Shown piece after piece: positions 43,596 through 51,526 of a stretch of 51,526 nucleotides of DNA. Every line of letters begins with the position of its first letter. Within the stretch, counting starts at the first letter, position 1. This stretch comes from DATDEW01 sp046590205. GTDB taxonomy: Bacteria > Bacteroidota > Ignavibacteria > Palsa-1295. The notes beneath the pieces are model-generated. The model searched no databases. It saw nothing but the letters and a program-made list of their open reading frames with translations, and was not told the DNA's origin. Location of the stretch: the NCBI GenBank assembly GCA_046590205.1, contig JBKJTT010000041.1:1-51526 (forward strand), in the 5' to 3' direction. The translations under genes and the position numbers were made by a program.

Positions 43596-44562
43596 CTTCG
43601 ATATGCTTCTGCGTTAGCGATGGCTCATGCCCTTTCATGCGATGACGCAAACACATTGGCGCAACAGAGTCCACATCCTCTATTGTCGTTGCAAGACGAC
43701 CTTCAAATGCAGCAAGAGCACGAGCCGCACGAACCATCGCAAGCTCTGCTCTATGTCCTTCGAGACCAAGATACTGCGCAATTCTCGTTGCTCGTTCAAC
43801 TGTTTGATCAGAAATAATGACTGATTCTAAAATACTAATAGCGTTTGTCAACTGCTCGCGGAGTTCTGTGTTTGCTTTGTCAAAAAGAACTAAGAACTCA
43901 TCTGCATCATCTTCAAATTGCAAACGACGACGGACAACATCTGCGCGCTCTTTGGTATCATCTTCTTTCTTAAGCTGAACGGAAAGTCCGAATCTATCGA
44001 GTAATTGCGGGCGAAGTTCCCCTTCTTCTGGGTTGCATGAACCAATAAGTACAAACTCTGCTGGATGACGAACGGATATTCCCTCACGCTCGACAATATT
44101 CTCTTTGCTCGCGGCAACGTCAAGAAGTAGATCAACGATAGAATCCTCAAGCAAATTAACTTCGTCAATATAGAGCAGTCCGCGATTTGCCTTCGCAAGC
44201 AATCCGGGTTCAAAAACTTTCTCGCCTTTTTTTATGGCATACTCAAGATGTATGGAGCCAAGCAGACGGTCTTCGGTTACTCCGAGCGGAAGATCAATGA
44301 GCGGACGCTTTGTTGAAATGATATTTCCAGAGCCGACCAACTCGTTATACTCATTACCCTCGGTAATCTCTATTGGGGGTAAAATATCTCGCAATCCACG
44401 AACGGCTGTTGTCTTGCCCGTGCCCCGCTCGCCGAATAGCAGAACACCTCCTAAATTAGGGTCAATAGCCGCAAGCAACAGTGCGCGTTTCATCTCCTCT
44501 TGCCCGACGATTGCGGCAAAAGGATAGGTTCGTTTGGAAATTAGAGAAGTACGAGTTGACAT
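43576..44562 (-). CDS. bchI: Magnesium-chelatase subunit I (AAA+ ATPase)
   Basis: A 328-aa AAA+ motor. Walker A GERGTGKTT is at residues 44-52, Walker B YIDEVN at 131-136, and GSCNPEEGELRPQLLDRF at 174-191 is the sensor region with the Arg-finger-type R190. IDLPLGVTEDRLLGS (89-103) is the ChlI/BchI hallmark. It assembles with BchD into the ATPase ring that powers BchH. It is the first gene of the I-D-H operon; the start lies 53 nt after the ptsI stop on the same strand. Confidence 0.93.
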   Translation of the reverse strand: MSTRTSLISKRTYPFAAIVGQEEMKRALLLAAIDPNLGGVLLFGERGTGKTTAVRGLRDILPPIEITEGNEYNELVGSGNIISTKRPLIDLPLGVTEDRLLGSIHLEYAIKKGEKVFEPGLLAKANRGLLYIDEVNLLEDSIVDLLLDVAASKENIVEREGISVRHPAEFVLIGSCNPEEGELRPQLLDRFGLSVQLKKEDDTKERADVVRRRLQFEDDADEFLVLFDKANTELREQLTNAISILESVIISDQTVERATRIAQYLGLEGHRAELAMVRAARALAAFEGRLATTIEDVDSVAPMCLRHRMKGHEPSLTQKHIEDALESV

Positions 44563-44615
44563 CGGGAAGGAAAACGAATTGGAAACGGGCTAAGTGCCAT
44601 AGATAGAGATCATCC

Positions 44616-46391
44616 CTATTTTACCATAAATGCTTTCTCAAGGTCGTTCTTAATCATAAAATCCACGACCATCTCCTTTGCCTCGGATGCACTCGATGCC
44701 TCTTCAAGTATCTTTTTGACCAAGTTCTTGGACTTTGAATACTGCAGTTTACCAATGAGCTTTGCTGTCATCCCTATCCGAAGCGGCGAAAGCGATATTT
44801 CATCAATCCCAAGACCAAGAATCACCGGAAGTGCAAGATTTTTTGTGCCCATTTCTCCGCAGAGCGATACTCGTTTTTTGTGACGATGTGCGGCGGCAAC
44901 CGTTTCGCCGATAAGACGTAATACTGCCGGATGGAGTTCGTCAAAAAGATGGACGATGAATTCATTGCCTCTATCAACAGCAAGGGTGTATTGCGTCAGG
45001 TCATTCGATCCGATAGAAAGAAAATCACATTTTTTTGCAAAAGCATCTGCCATAAGTGCCGCAGCAGGGACCTCTATCATCGCACCGATAGGAATGTCCT
45101 CATCGAATTCCTCGCCTCGCCCACGAAGCTCATCCTTTGCTTTGTTTATTAATAAGATCGTCTGATCAAGTTCATCAACAGAAGTTACCATCGGTAGCAT
45201 CATCTTCACATTCTTGTGGACAGATGCACGCAGAATGCTCCGTGTCTGAGCTGAAAATGTTTCGGGTTCATCAAGTGAGATACGAATACCGCGCCACCCT
45301 AAAAACGGATTCTTCTCACGGAAGCCGCCACCGATAAACTTATCGCCGCCAATATCAAATGTGCGAATCGTTACATGAGCAGGAGAAAAACGACGTGCAA
45401 GTTCTGTATAGATACGCGTCTGCTCAGGTTCGGATGGTATCTCATCGTTTGCATTCAAGAAATGTTCGGTACGGACAAGCCCAAGCCCAACGACAGATTT
45501 TCCTTTAACCTTACTTCGTTTCTCTGCTTCGACAATTGCCTCCTCACCGATAAGCTCCATGTTCATACTTAGAGCGACATTATGCCCGTCAATTGTCGTG
45601 GGCGGGTAGGTGATCTTCCCGTCAAGCTGATCCTTCTTTGCCGATTCAGATTGTTTTATCTGTTTCTCTTTGTAAGAGGCAAGGGTAGCTTCATCAGGTG
45701 AGATAATGAGTTTCCCTTCGTCGCCATCTATGATAACAATATCGCCTGTCTCTACATGAGCCGCAGCATTATGCAGCGCAACAATAGCCGGCATACCAAC
45801 AGAACGTGCAAGAATAGAAACGTGGCTTGTTAAACCGCCGCCATCCATAGCAAAACCAAGCAGCTCTTCTTTTGCGAAGAGTATGGCATCCGCAGGGGCA
45901 AGGAATTCTGCCACAACAATCGCCGGTTCATGGAGCTTTGAGAGAAGTTTTTCTTTGCGAAGAAGGTGGCGAAGTAACCGTTGTTTTACATCTTCAACAT
46001 CATCAACTCGCTCGCGCATGAGCGGGCTTTCGCTCGTGCCGAGAATATGTTGTTGCTTGGTAAACTCTGCATCAATAATAAATGCCGCAGACTTTAACTC
46101 GTTCTTGATGCGATAACGAATGGAATCAAGGAAGTACTTATCCTCAAGCATCATTTTCTGCGCCTCGAAGATAGCAGCCCCATGAGTACCCGCTTTTTGC
46201 TCGGCGATACGCGAGATTTTTTCCATCTCAAGTTTTGCTTTTGCGATTGATTCGTCAAAGTGGACGAGTTCTTCTGCTATATCGGCTTGTTCGAGGTCGC
46301 GTTCTTCGGCTACGATAAGGGCGCGGTTAAAATGATAGGCAGGTCCTATTGCAATTCCCGGGTTCGCTGTTATGCCTTTATATACTTGCAC
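44616..46391 (-). CDS. ptsI: PTS enzyme I (phosphoenolpyruvate-protein phosphotransferase)
   Basis: A 591-aa enzyme that moves phosphate from PEP to HPr. The start MQVYKGITANPGIAIGPA is typical. The active-site His lies in GGLTSHVSILARSVGMPAIV. The PEP-binding barrel shows DIPIGAMIEVPAA, and CGEMG holds the catalytic Cys. Full length. It is 20 nt after ptsH, with no enzyme II gene in the window, so it may serve a regulatory PTS. Confidence 0.95.
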   Translation of the reverse strand: MQVYKGITANPGIAIGPAYHFNRALIVAEERDLEQADIAEELVHFDESIAKAKLEMEKISRIAEQKAGTHGAAIFEAQKMMLEDKYFLDSIRYRIKNELKSAAFIIDAEFTKQQHILGTSESPLMRERVDDVEDVKQRLLRHLLRKEKLLSKLHEPAIVVAEFLAPADAILFAKEELLGFAMDGGGLTSHVSILARSVGMPAIVALHNAAAHVETGDIVIIDGDEGKLIISPDEATLASYKEKQIKQSESAKKDQLDGKITYPPTTIDGHNVALSMNMELIGEEAIVEAEKRSKVKGKSVVGLGLVRTEHFLNANDEIPSEPEQTRIYTELARRFSPAHVTIRTFDIGGDKFIGGGFREKNPFLGWRGIRISLDEPETFSAQTRSILRASVHKNVKMMLPMVTSVDELDQTILLINKAKDELRGRGEEFDEDIPIGAMIEVPAAALMADAFAKKCDFLSIGSNDLTQYTLAVDRGNEFIVHLFDELHPAVLRLIGETVAAAHRHKKRVSLCGEMGTKNLALPVILGLGIDEISLSPLRIGMTAKLIGKLQYSKSKNLVKKILEEASSASEAKEMVVDFMIKNDLEKAFMVK

Positions 46392-46411
46392 TCGTAGTTC
46401 TCTATCCTCGT

Positions 46412-46678
46412 TTACATTTCTTCAAAACCTTTTGCGAAGTAATCACAGATCGCATCAGCCATTTTTTCTTCATCGGGTCCATCGAACTGCACCTCAAGCG
46501 TTGTTCCTTGTGCAGCGGCCAGCGTCATCACGCCGATGATAGATTTACCGTTTATTTGAAAGCCGTCTTTACTGATATAAAACTCCGATGCAAATTCGCT
46601 TGCGAGCTTTACGATAGCAGCTGCCGGACGCGTATGCATCCCTGCACGGTTCATGACGGTTACTTCTCGTGTTATCAA
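46412..46678 (-). CDS. ptsH: Phosphocarrier protein HPr
   Basis: An 88-aa protein with active-site His15 in GMHTRPAA and Ser46 in GKSIIGVMTL, the HPr-kinase target. That serine suggests control by HPr kinase as well as transfer through PtsI. Length is standard. It sits 3 nt after the polyprenyl synthase gene and 20 nt before ptsI. Confidence 0.95.
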   Translation of the reverse strand: MITREVTVMNRAGMHTRPAAAIVKLASEFASEFYISKDGFQINGKSIIGVMTLAAAQGTTLEVQFDGPDEEKMADAICDYFAKGFEEM

Positions 46679-46681
46679 TAC

Positions 46682-47662
46682 TTATATCTCCCTACCAAGC
46701 AGGTAATCACTAAAGAGCATTAGTCCTTCTTTATACGTTCCCTCGGGGATAGTCGAAAGCGAATCCTGTCCTTTTTTTGTAAAATAATAAATGTCTTTGT
46801 CTGCTTCGTCAAGAATGCCATGCTTCTCGAATAACTCTTCGACCTTAGGCACATCGTTTAGCCGAGCATTGCCACCCTGTACTTTCCGAAGTAAAAGCTG
46901 CTCCCCGTCCGATAGTTCAGTAAACCTATCCATCATCTTGACAAACATATACGTTCGTTTGCCTTCAACAATGTCGCCGCCTTTTGTTTTCCCGAAGAGT
47001 GCTTCATCGGCTGTCAGGTCTAATAGATCATCACGTATCTGGAATGCCTTTCCGATGTTATGTGCAAAGTTACGAATTTCCTCCACATATTGTCCGCCTG
47101 CTGCATACGCACCGAGTACACCGGATAGCTCAAGCATCTTCGCGCTCTTGAGGTCGATCATGTGGTAGTATGCGGCAAGCGTTACCGTCAGTGAGTTCTC
47201 AAATTCTTTGTCAAGTGCTTGCCCTTCGCAGACAAGACGAAAACCTTTCGCAAACTCAGCAAGCATCATTGGAAGGTCTTCATATTTCCCATCAGCGAGT
47301 GCTTGATTTGCATGCGCTATCAATACATCACCCGAAAGTATCGCCGTATTTATATCATACTTTTTATGAAGCGTTCGTTTACCTCTACGTGTGTTCGCAT
47401 TATCCATGATGTCGTCATGGATAAGGGTGAAGGTGTGTAAAAGTTCAACAGCAGTACCCGCAGATATCCAGTCAGCATCCGGGTTTGAGCGAGATGCCAA
47501 AAACGTCAGTACCGGACGCAACCGCTTTCCGCCTGCCTCATGGATATAATGAAGTGGATCATAAAGTGATGCGGGATCTTCGGGAGTTAGCTCAAGTATT
47601 CTTTTTTCTATTGCCTCAACGGCGCCTTCAGTTAATTGTTCAAATCTGTTATTTATTGACAT
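46682..47662 (-). CDS. Polyprenyl diphosphate synthase
   Basis: About 326 aa from the ATG at 47662; the ORF runs 27 codons further but that part is not conserved. The first aspartate-rich motif is DDIMD in LIHDDIMDNANTRRGKRTLH and the second is QIRDDLLDL. YIHEAGGKRLRPVL gives the N-terminal signature. It condenses isopentenyl-PP to a C15-C20 or longer chain; the product length is not certain from sequence. It lies 11 nt after fni. It may supply quinone, carotenoid or (with bchHDI) phytyl-type side chains. Confidence 0.92.
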   Translation of the reverse strand: MSINNRFEQLTEGAVEAIEKRILELTPEDPASLYDPLHYIHEAGGKRLRPVLTFLASRSNPDADWISAGTAVELLHTFTLIHDDIMDNANTRRGKRTLHKKYDINTAILSGDVLIAHANQALADGKYEDLPMMLAEFAKGFRLVCEGQALDKEFENSLTVTLAAYYHMIDLKSAKMLELSGVLGAYAAGGQYVEEIRNFAHNIGKAFQIRDDLLDLTADEALFGKTKGGDIVEGKRTYMFVKMMDRFTELSDGEQLLLRKVQGGNARLNDVPKVEELFEKHGILDEADKDIYYFTKKGQDSLSTIPEGTYKEGLMLFSDYLLGREI

Positions 47663-47673
47663 ACATATCGTAA

Positions 47674-48741
47674 TTAATTCAACTTTTCTAGTTGCTGTCG
47701 CGAAAGTGCAGCAAGATCGCGCGAGCCGGTCAGTAACATGCAATATCGTAATTGCATCAATACTGTTTCAAGAGTTTCTCTTAACTTTTCTCTGCCTCCA
47801 TCGGCAAGTGCAAGCAGAAACGGACGTGCAAACCCTACCAGATCAGCGCGCAATGCAAGTGACTTTGCAACATCAATCCCATTGCGAATTCCGCCTGATG
47901 CAATAAGTCCGAACGTTGCAGTCTCCTTGAGCTTTGCTATTTCTATTAATGCATCTGCCGTTGGTATGCCCCAATCCCAAAATGGCTCGAGCGCATCTCT
48001 ATCTTTCTTTTTGTGACGTAGTATTTCAACACCGGCCCAGCTTGTCCCGCCTGCACCGGCGACATCAATAGCCCTTACACCAACATTCAGGAGTTTCTTT
48101 GCGACTTCAACCGATATTCCAGCCCCGACTTCTTTGACAATGAGAGGCACACCAAGTTCGGTAACTGCCGCTTCAATACCTGCAAATACGCCCTTGAAAT
48201 CAGTGCTTCCTTCGGGCTGCATAAGCTCTTGCAGAGGGTTTAAGTGAACAATAAGCGCATCTGCTTGGACAAGGTCAATAATAACTTTCAGCTTCTTTGT
48301 CTTCCGTTCTTCCCCAAGGCGAGCTATCTCAACGGCTCCAACATTCGTAAAGACAAGTCCTTCCGGGTACGTCTTCCTGACGATCTTATATGAAGCATGT
48401 TGGCTCTTATCTTCCATTGCCTGACGGGCACTGCCAATGCCGATGGCAAGGTGGTAATCTTTTGCAATGAATGCAAGTTCACGGTTAATATCGAGGGCAT
48501 TTGGGTAGCCACCTGTCATCGACGAGATAAGGATGGGCGAATCAAGATGTTTGCCTAAGAACTGGGTGGAAATATCTATATCCGCGAGGCCTATCTCCGG
48601 CAAGGCATTATGCACAAAACGCAGATTATCGAAGCCATTCGTGGTATTTCGGAAGGCAACATCGCCAGTCTTCACCATCTCGACATGGCTTTCTTTGCGG
48701 CTGACTGTATCTTGCTCTTTTTTCTTTGATTTCTTTCCCAT
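47674..48741 (-). CDS. fni: Type 2 isopentenyl-diphosphate delta-isomerase (FMN)
   Basis: A 355-aa flavoenzyme with a TIM-barrel that isomerises isopentenyl-PP and dimethylallyl-PP. Its motifs include ISSMTGGYPNALDINREL, AIGIGSARQAME and the FMN-phosphate loop IASGGIRNGIDVAKSLALRADLVG, seen here as SGGIRNG. Full length. It is the first gene of the fni-polyprenyl synthase-ptsH-ptsI run and fits the isoprenoid gene beside it. Confidence 0.94.
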   Translation of the reverse strand: MGKKSKKKEQDTVSRKESHVEMVKTGDVAFRNTTNGFDNLRFVHNALPEIGLADIDISTQFLGKHLDSPILISSMTGGYPNALDINRELAFIAKDYHLAIGIGSARQAMEDKSQHASYKIVRKTYPEGLVFTNVGAVEIARLGEERKTKKLKVIIDLVQADALIVHLNPLQELMQPEGSTDFKGVFAGIEAAVTELGVPLIVKEVGAGISVEVAKKLLNVGVRAIDVAGAGGTSWAGVEILRHKKKDRDALEPFWDWGIPTADALIEIAKLKETATFGLIASGGIRNGIDVAKSLALRADLVGFARPFLLALADGGREKLRETLETVLMQLRYCMLLTGSRDLAALSRQQLEKLN

Positions 48742-48812
48742 CGTACGTCGTTACTAATATATGTAAATTTACGGCAAAATTTGATTGTTCCTACCGGAGC
48801 CGTAAAATTTCT

Positions 48813-48820
48813 TAGTTTTG
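48813..48820 (+). promoter_or_regulatory. Bacteroidota-type -7 box (TAGTTTTG)
   Basis: TAGTTTTG lies 22 nt before the ATG at 48843, in the same 12-nt context (ctTAGTTTTGTA) as the box at 2535. A TTG at 48785 is 25 nt upstream of it, longer than the usual spacing. Confidence 0.5.
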
Positions 48821-48842
48821 TATGAAGAAATTGTAAACATCG

Positions 48843-49448
48843 ATGCCAATTGACCGCATAGTGCTGTCTGATGATACCCAAGAAACGCCCGTAGAGCGCG
48901 TTTCTAACCGTTATGGCATACCAAAAAACGAGATCGAAGCACTCATCGCAGGGAAACCTCTTGGCAAGAGAGAACCGCACCCGTTGACAATGGGTGCACT
49001 AATGGACAAAAAACAAACAAACCCAATTATGCACGACGAAAAACAATCTTGGTCGCCCGTTGCCGTACTCGGGACGATACTCGGTGTCATCGGAATTTTA
49101 TCTCTTATTGTGCTTCTTGTTTTCATAATGCGGACACCGAAGAAGACAGAGCCTGTTGCAAAGCAAGAAATAGCTACCCCTGGTGCCCCAAGTGCCGAGC
49201 TAACTCCTGCACCACCGCCGATTGATACTACTGCAACTACATCCGAAGTAACGCCACCGGCAGAAGAACAAGCCGTGAAGCCAAAACCAGCACCAAAGAG
49301 AAGACAAGTCGTTGCACGATCCTATTTAACGACATCAAACAGCTTAGAAGCCGAAGAGAAGCTTGCTGAGCTACGTGCCGAAGGCAACCGAAAGGCAAAG
49401 ATCAATATCTCATCTAAAAATGGTGTAACTACATATAAGGTACAGTAA
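48843..49448 (+). CDS. Single-pass membrane protein with proline-rich and SPOR-like C-terminus
   Basis: A 201-aa protein: a cytoplasmic N-terminal region of about 70 residues (MPIDRIVLSDD...), one membrane helix (about 78-96, AVLGTILGVIGILSLIVLLV), a Pro/Ala/Thr-rich linker, and a short C-terminal domain with EEKLAELRAEGNRKAKINI and GVTTYKVQ. That end resembles the second half of a SPOR (peptidoglycan-binding) repeat but is too short for a whole one, so the call is tentative. It has its own -7 box. dsbD follows 46 nt later, maybe in the same transcript. Confidence 0.5.
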   Translation: MPIDRIVLSDDTQETPVERVSNRYGIPKNEIEALIAGKPLGKREPHPLTMGALMDKKQTNPIMHDEKQSWSPVAVLGTILGVIGILSLIVLLVFIMRTPKKTEPVAKQEIATPGAPSAELTPAPPPIDTTATTSEVTPPAEEQAVKPKPAPKRRQVVARSYLTTSNSLEAEEKLAELRAEGNRKAKINISSKNGVTTYKVQ

Positions 49449-49494
49449 TCATTCTCGCGGAACGAGCAATTCTACACAGCCGTTTTCAATAGTG

Positions 49495-51522
49495 ATGAAA
49501 ATATATCTTGCCCGTATCCTTATCTTTATTTTTGTACTAACGAACCTTGCTTATGGGCAGGGAAAAGTACGACTTGCATCAAAGCTGGGTAATGACTCTA
49601 CTCTCTTCACCCTTTCAGTTGATAGCAAACAGAAGATAGAACAAGGCAAGACCTTTGAGGCGCGTATCAAGGTTAAGCAAAATGGCTGGCATCTTTATAG
49701 CTCCAAGATGTCCCCTGATGTTGGTCCCACACCACTTACAATTACTATCCCTCCCCAACTATCGAAAACATATAAACTTGTCTCGATAAAAGAAAAAGGA
49801 AAAGTCGAAGAAAAATTTGATGAGAATTTCGGCGGAGTAACAAAAGCTATTTACGGACCTATCGATGTCACCCTTACTCTAAAAGTTAGTCAAGATGCAA
49901 AGATCGGGAAAGCACCGCTCGAGCTCTATCTTGAATATACATCCTGTTCAGAGTCCATCTGTATGCCGCCGCGTACATTCGCTATCCCCATGAAGTTTCT
50001 CGGGCAGCAGGATGTGTTTCTAACCATTGCTGAAGGAACGGTTGATTCAACAGTTACTACGACTGATACCACTGCGATTGATACAGTTACAACAACAGCT
50101 GTAACTGCCACTCCTCCTACAACACCGACAACAACTACCGAAGACAGTGACATCTTAGAGGTCGCAGATCAATCTATTTGGGAGTTTATTCTTTTGACTA
50201 TCGGCTTTGGTCTGCTTGCACTCCTTACGCCATGCGTCTTTCCGATGATACCGATTACCGTAAGTTTCTTTACAAAGAGAAATCAAGCATCGCGCAAAGA
50301 ATCGGTCGTTGATGCAACGTTTTATGCGATGGGTATTATCGTTACCTTCGTCGGGCTTGGATTTTTGATGTCGCTTTTATTCGGCACATCGGGAATCAAT
50401 AAACTTGCATCTAACCCGATTGCCAATGCCATCATAGCAGGTATCTTCATCACTTTTGCGCTAAATCTATTTGGTATGTTCGAGATAGGAATTCCATCGT
50501 CAGTTCTGACCAAGCTGAACATGAAGGCGAATACCCACTCAAACAAACGTGTATCGGTTATCTTGATGGGTTTTGTGTTTTCACTTACGAGCTTTACGTG
50601 TACTGTGCCAATTGTTGGGACGCTTATGGTCGCGTTTCAGCGCGGTGATTGGTTCGTACCACTTATCGGTATGACTGTCTTTGCAACAGTCTTTGCGCTT
50701 CCCTTCTTCTTGCTTGCACTCTTCCCTCGTGCGATGAAGTCTCTTCCAAAATCTGGTGGATGGCTCAATAGCGTAAAGGTTGTAATGGGATTCTTGGAGA
50801 TAGCAGCGGCAATGAAGTTTATCTCCAACATTGATCTTGTCTTGAAATGGGGTATCTTCTCGCGTGATCTTGTTATCGCAACATGGGCAGCCATCTTTCT
50901 TATTACAACTCTCTACTTACTCGGCAGATTTAACCTACCACATGATACACCAAGCCCGCATATCGGACCAATGCGCGCCGTCTTTGCAATAGTCTTTGGT
51001 ACGTTTGGTATTTATATGTTCACCGGCTTTGGCGGCAAGCCGCTCGGTGAGCTTGACGGTTTACTCCCTCCGGCTGAAGTTGTAAGCGCAGGTGTCGTGC
51101 AAGCAGGATCATCGCCCAATGCCAAAGCGCATTCGGAAGAATTGCCATGGCATCCTCGATATTCAAGTGCACTGGAAGAGGCAAAACGAACGGGAAAAAA
51201 TATCTTTGTGGATTTTACTGGCTATACATGTGTGAACTGCCGAGCGATGGAATCACAGGTCTTTAGCAAACTGGAAGTGCAGGGTATCTTCAAAGATTTT
51301 GTTTTGGCTCGACTATATACTGATGACGGCTCACCGTTGAACGACTCGAATCAGTTCATGGAAGAATCGCGCTTTAATACGATAGCACTTCCATTTTATG
51401 CGATCATCTCTCCCGATGATAAACCGCTCGGGACATTTCCCGGCTATACCCGCGACCATACGTCGTTCATTAACTTCTTGAATAAGAATAAATCCACCGC
51501 TAAGCCGTTAGCGGAAAAATAA
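49495..51522 (+). CDS. dsbD: Thiol:disulfide interchange protein DsbD
   Basis: About 675 aa from the ATG at 49495 (a GTG lies one codon upstream). The signal peptide ILIFIFVLTNLAYG leads to the N-terminal DsbC/CcmG-interacting beta domain with the Cys pair CSESIC (about 151 and 156). Eight helices follow, with LTPCVFPMIPI and SFTCTVPIVG carrying the membrane Cys pair. A thioredoxin domain closes the protein, active site CVNC at about residues 580-583. It passes electrons from cytoplasmic thioredoxin to periplasmic thiols, including apocytochrome c for the Ccm system encoded upstream. The gene is complete and ends 4 nt before the window end. Confidence 0.93.
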   Translation: MKIYLARILIFIFVLTNLAYGQGKVRLASKLGNDSTLFTLSVDSKQKIEQGKTFEARIKVKQNGWHLYSSKMSPDVGPTPLTITIPPQLSKTYKLVSIKEKGKVEEKFDENFGGVTKAIYGPIDVTLTLKVSQDAKIGKAPLELYLEYTSCSESICMPPRTFAIPMKFLGQQDVFLTIAEGTVDSTVTTTDTTAIDTVTTTAVTATPPTTPTTTTEDSDILEVADQSIWEFILLTIGFGLLALLTPCVFPMIPITVSFFTKRNQASRKESVVDATFYAMGIIVTFVGLGFLMSLLFGTSGINKLASNPIANAIIAGIFITFALNLFGMFEIGIPSSVLTKLNMKANTHSNKRVSVILMGFVFSLTSFTCTVPIVGTLMVAFQRGDWFVPLIGMTVFATVFALPFFLLALFPRAMKSLPKSGGWLNSVKVVMGFLEIAAAMKFISNIDLVLKWGIFSRDLVIATWAAIFLITTLYLLGRFNLPHDTPSPHIGPMRAVFAIVFGTFGIYMFTGFGGKPLGELDGLLPPAEVVSAGVVQAGSSPNAKAHSEELPWHPRYSSALEEAKRTGKNIFVDFTGYTCVNCRAMESQVFSKLEVQGIFKDFVLARLYTDDGSPLNDSNQFMEESRFNTIALPFYAIISPDDKPLGTFPGYTRDHTSFINFLNKNKSTAKPLAEK

Positions 51523-51526
51523 CTAC

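Noticed and set aside
1..51526. tRNA, rRNA, tmRNA, CRISPR arrays, transposases, prophage
   Set aside because: No acceptor/T-loop pattern, rRNA-like stretch, regularly spaced repeat array or transposase/integrase motif was found by reading both strands. Without a covariance search, short RNAs could be missed.

Overview
The window looks like a chromosomal segment from a Gram-negative member of the Bacteroidota/Chlorobiota (FCB) group. Evidence for this: a secreted protease-like protein ends in a type IX secretion (T9SS) sorting domain; several upstream regions carry the Bacteroidota-type -7 box TAnnTTTG; there is a BamA/TamA-type outer-membrane assembly protein, an LPS heptose gene (hldD) and a complete-looking Ccm cytochrome c maturation set; and there is a BchH/BchD/BchI magnesium-chelatase operon of the kind best known from chlorophototrophs such as Chlorobia. 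A Kapabacteria- or Ignavibacteria-like relative of green sulfur bacteria would fit, but this is inference. I see no rRNA, tRNA, CRISPR array, transposase or phage gene.

Layout. 1-9620: a truncated T9SS-exported metalloprotease-like protein, an EamA transporter, a DUF2231 membrane protein with a GT-C-like membrane glycosyltransferase, a BamA/TamA-like barrel coupled to a small DUF2795 protein, and a peptide-type ABC permease pair. 9836-13256: four uncharacterised minus-strand genes headed by a sigma/HTH regulator, including a cysteine-rich HEXXH protein. This is the least familiar region. 13257-13791: a long intergenic stretch with repeats and an apparently orphan promoter. 13792-19457: hldD, purA, a STAS protein, secF and secD. 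19937-36323: a long minus-strand run. Read 5' to 3' it is asnS, an outer-membrane protein, nuoJKLMN, nnr, ccmB, ccmC and ccmD, then a short break holding an opposite-strand 42-aa membrane ORF, then ccmE, ccmF and three sugar-acid genes (kduD-like, iolB/kduI-like, rraA-like). Many junctions overlap by 1-4 nt.

36369-38541: a repeat-rich divergent region, two membrane or envelope proteins and a 53-aa zinc-ribbon gene that I found by hand. 38542-44562: bchI-bchD-bchH, overlapping and co-directional. 44616-48741: fni (type 2 isopentenyl-PP isomerase), a polyprenyl synthase, ptsH and ptsI. 48843-51522: a proline-rich single-pass protein and DsbD, which would feed reductant to the Ccm system.

Together the genes describe a respiring (complex I, c-type cytochromes), protein-exporting (SecDF, T9SS, BamA) Gram-negative cell. 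It also keeps a metal-tetrapyrrole chelatase, but no other chlorophyll gene lies in the window.
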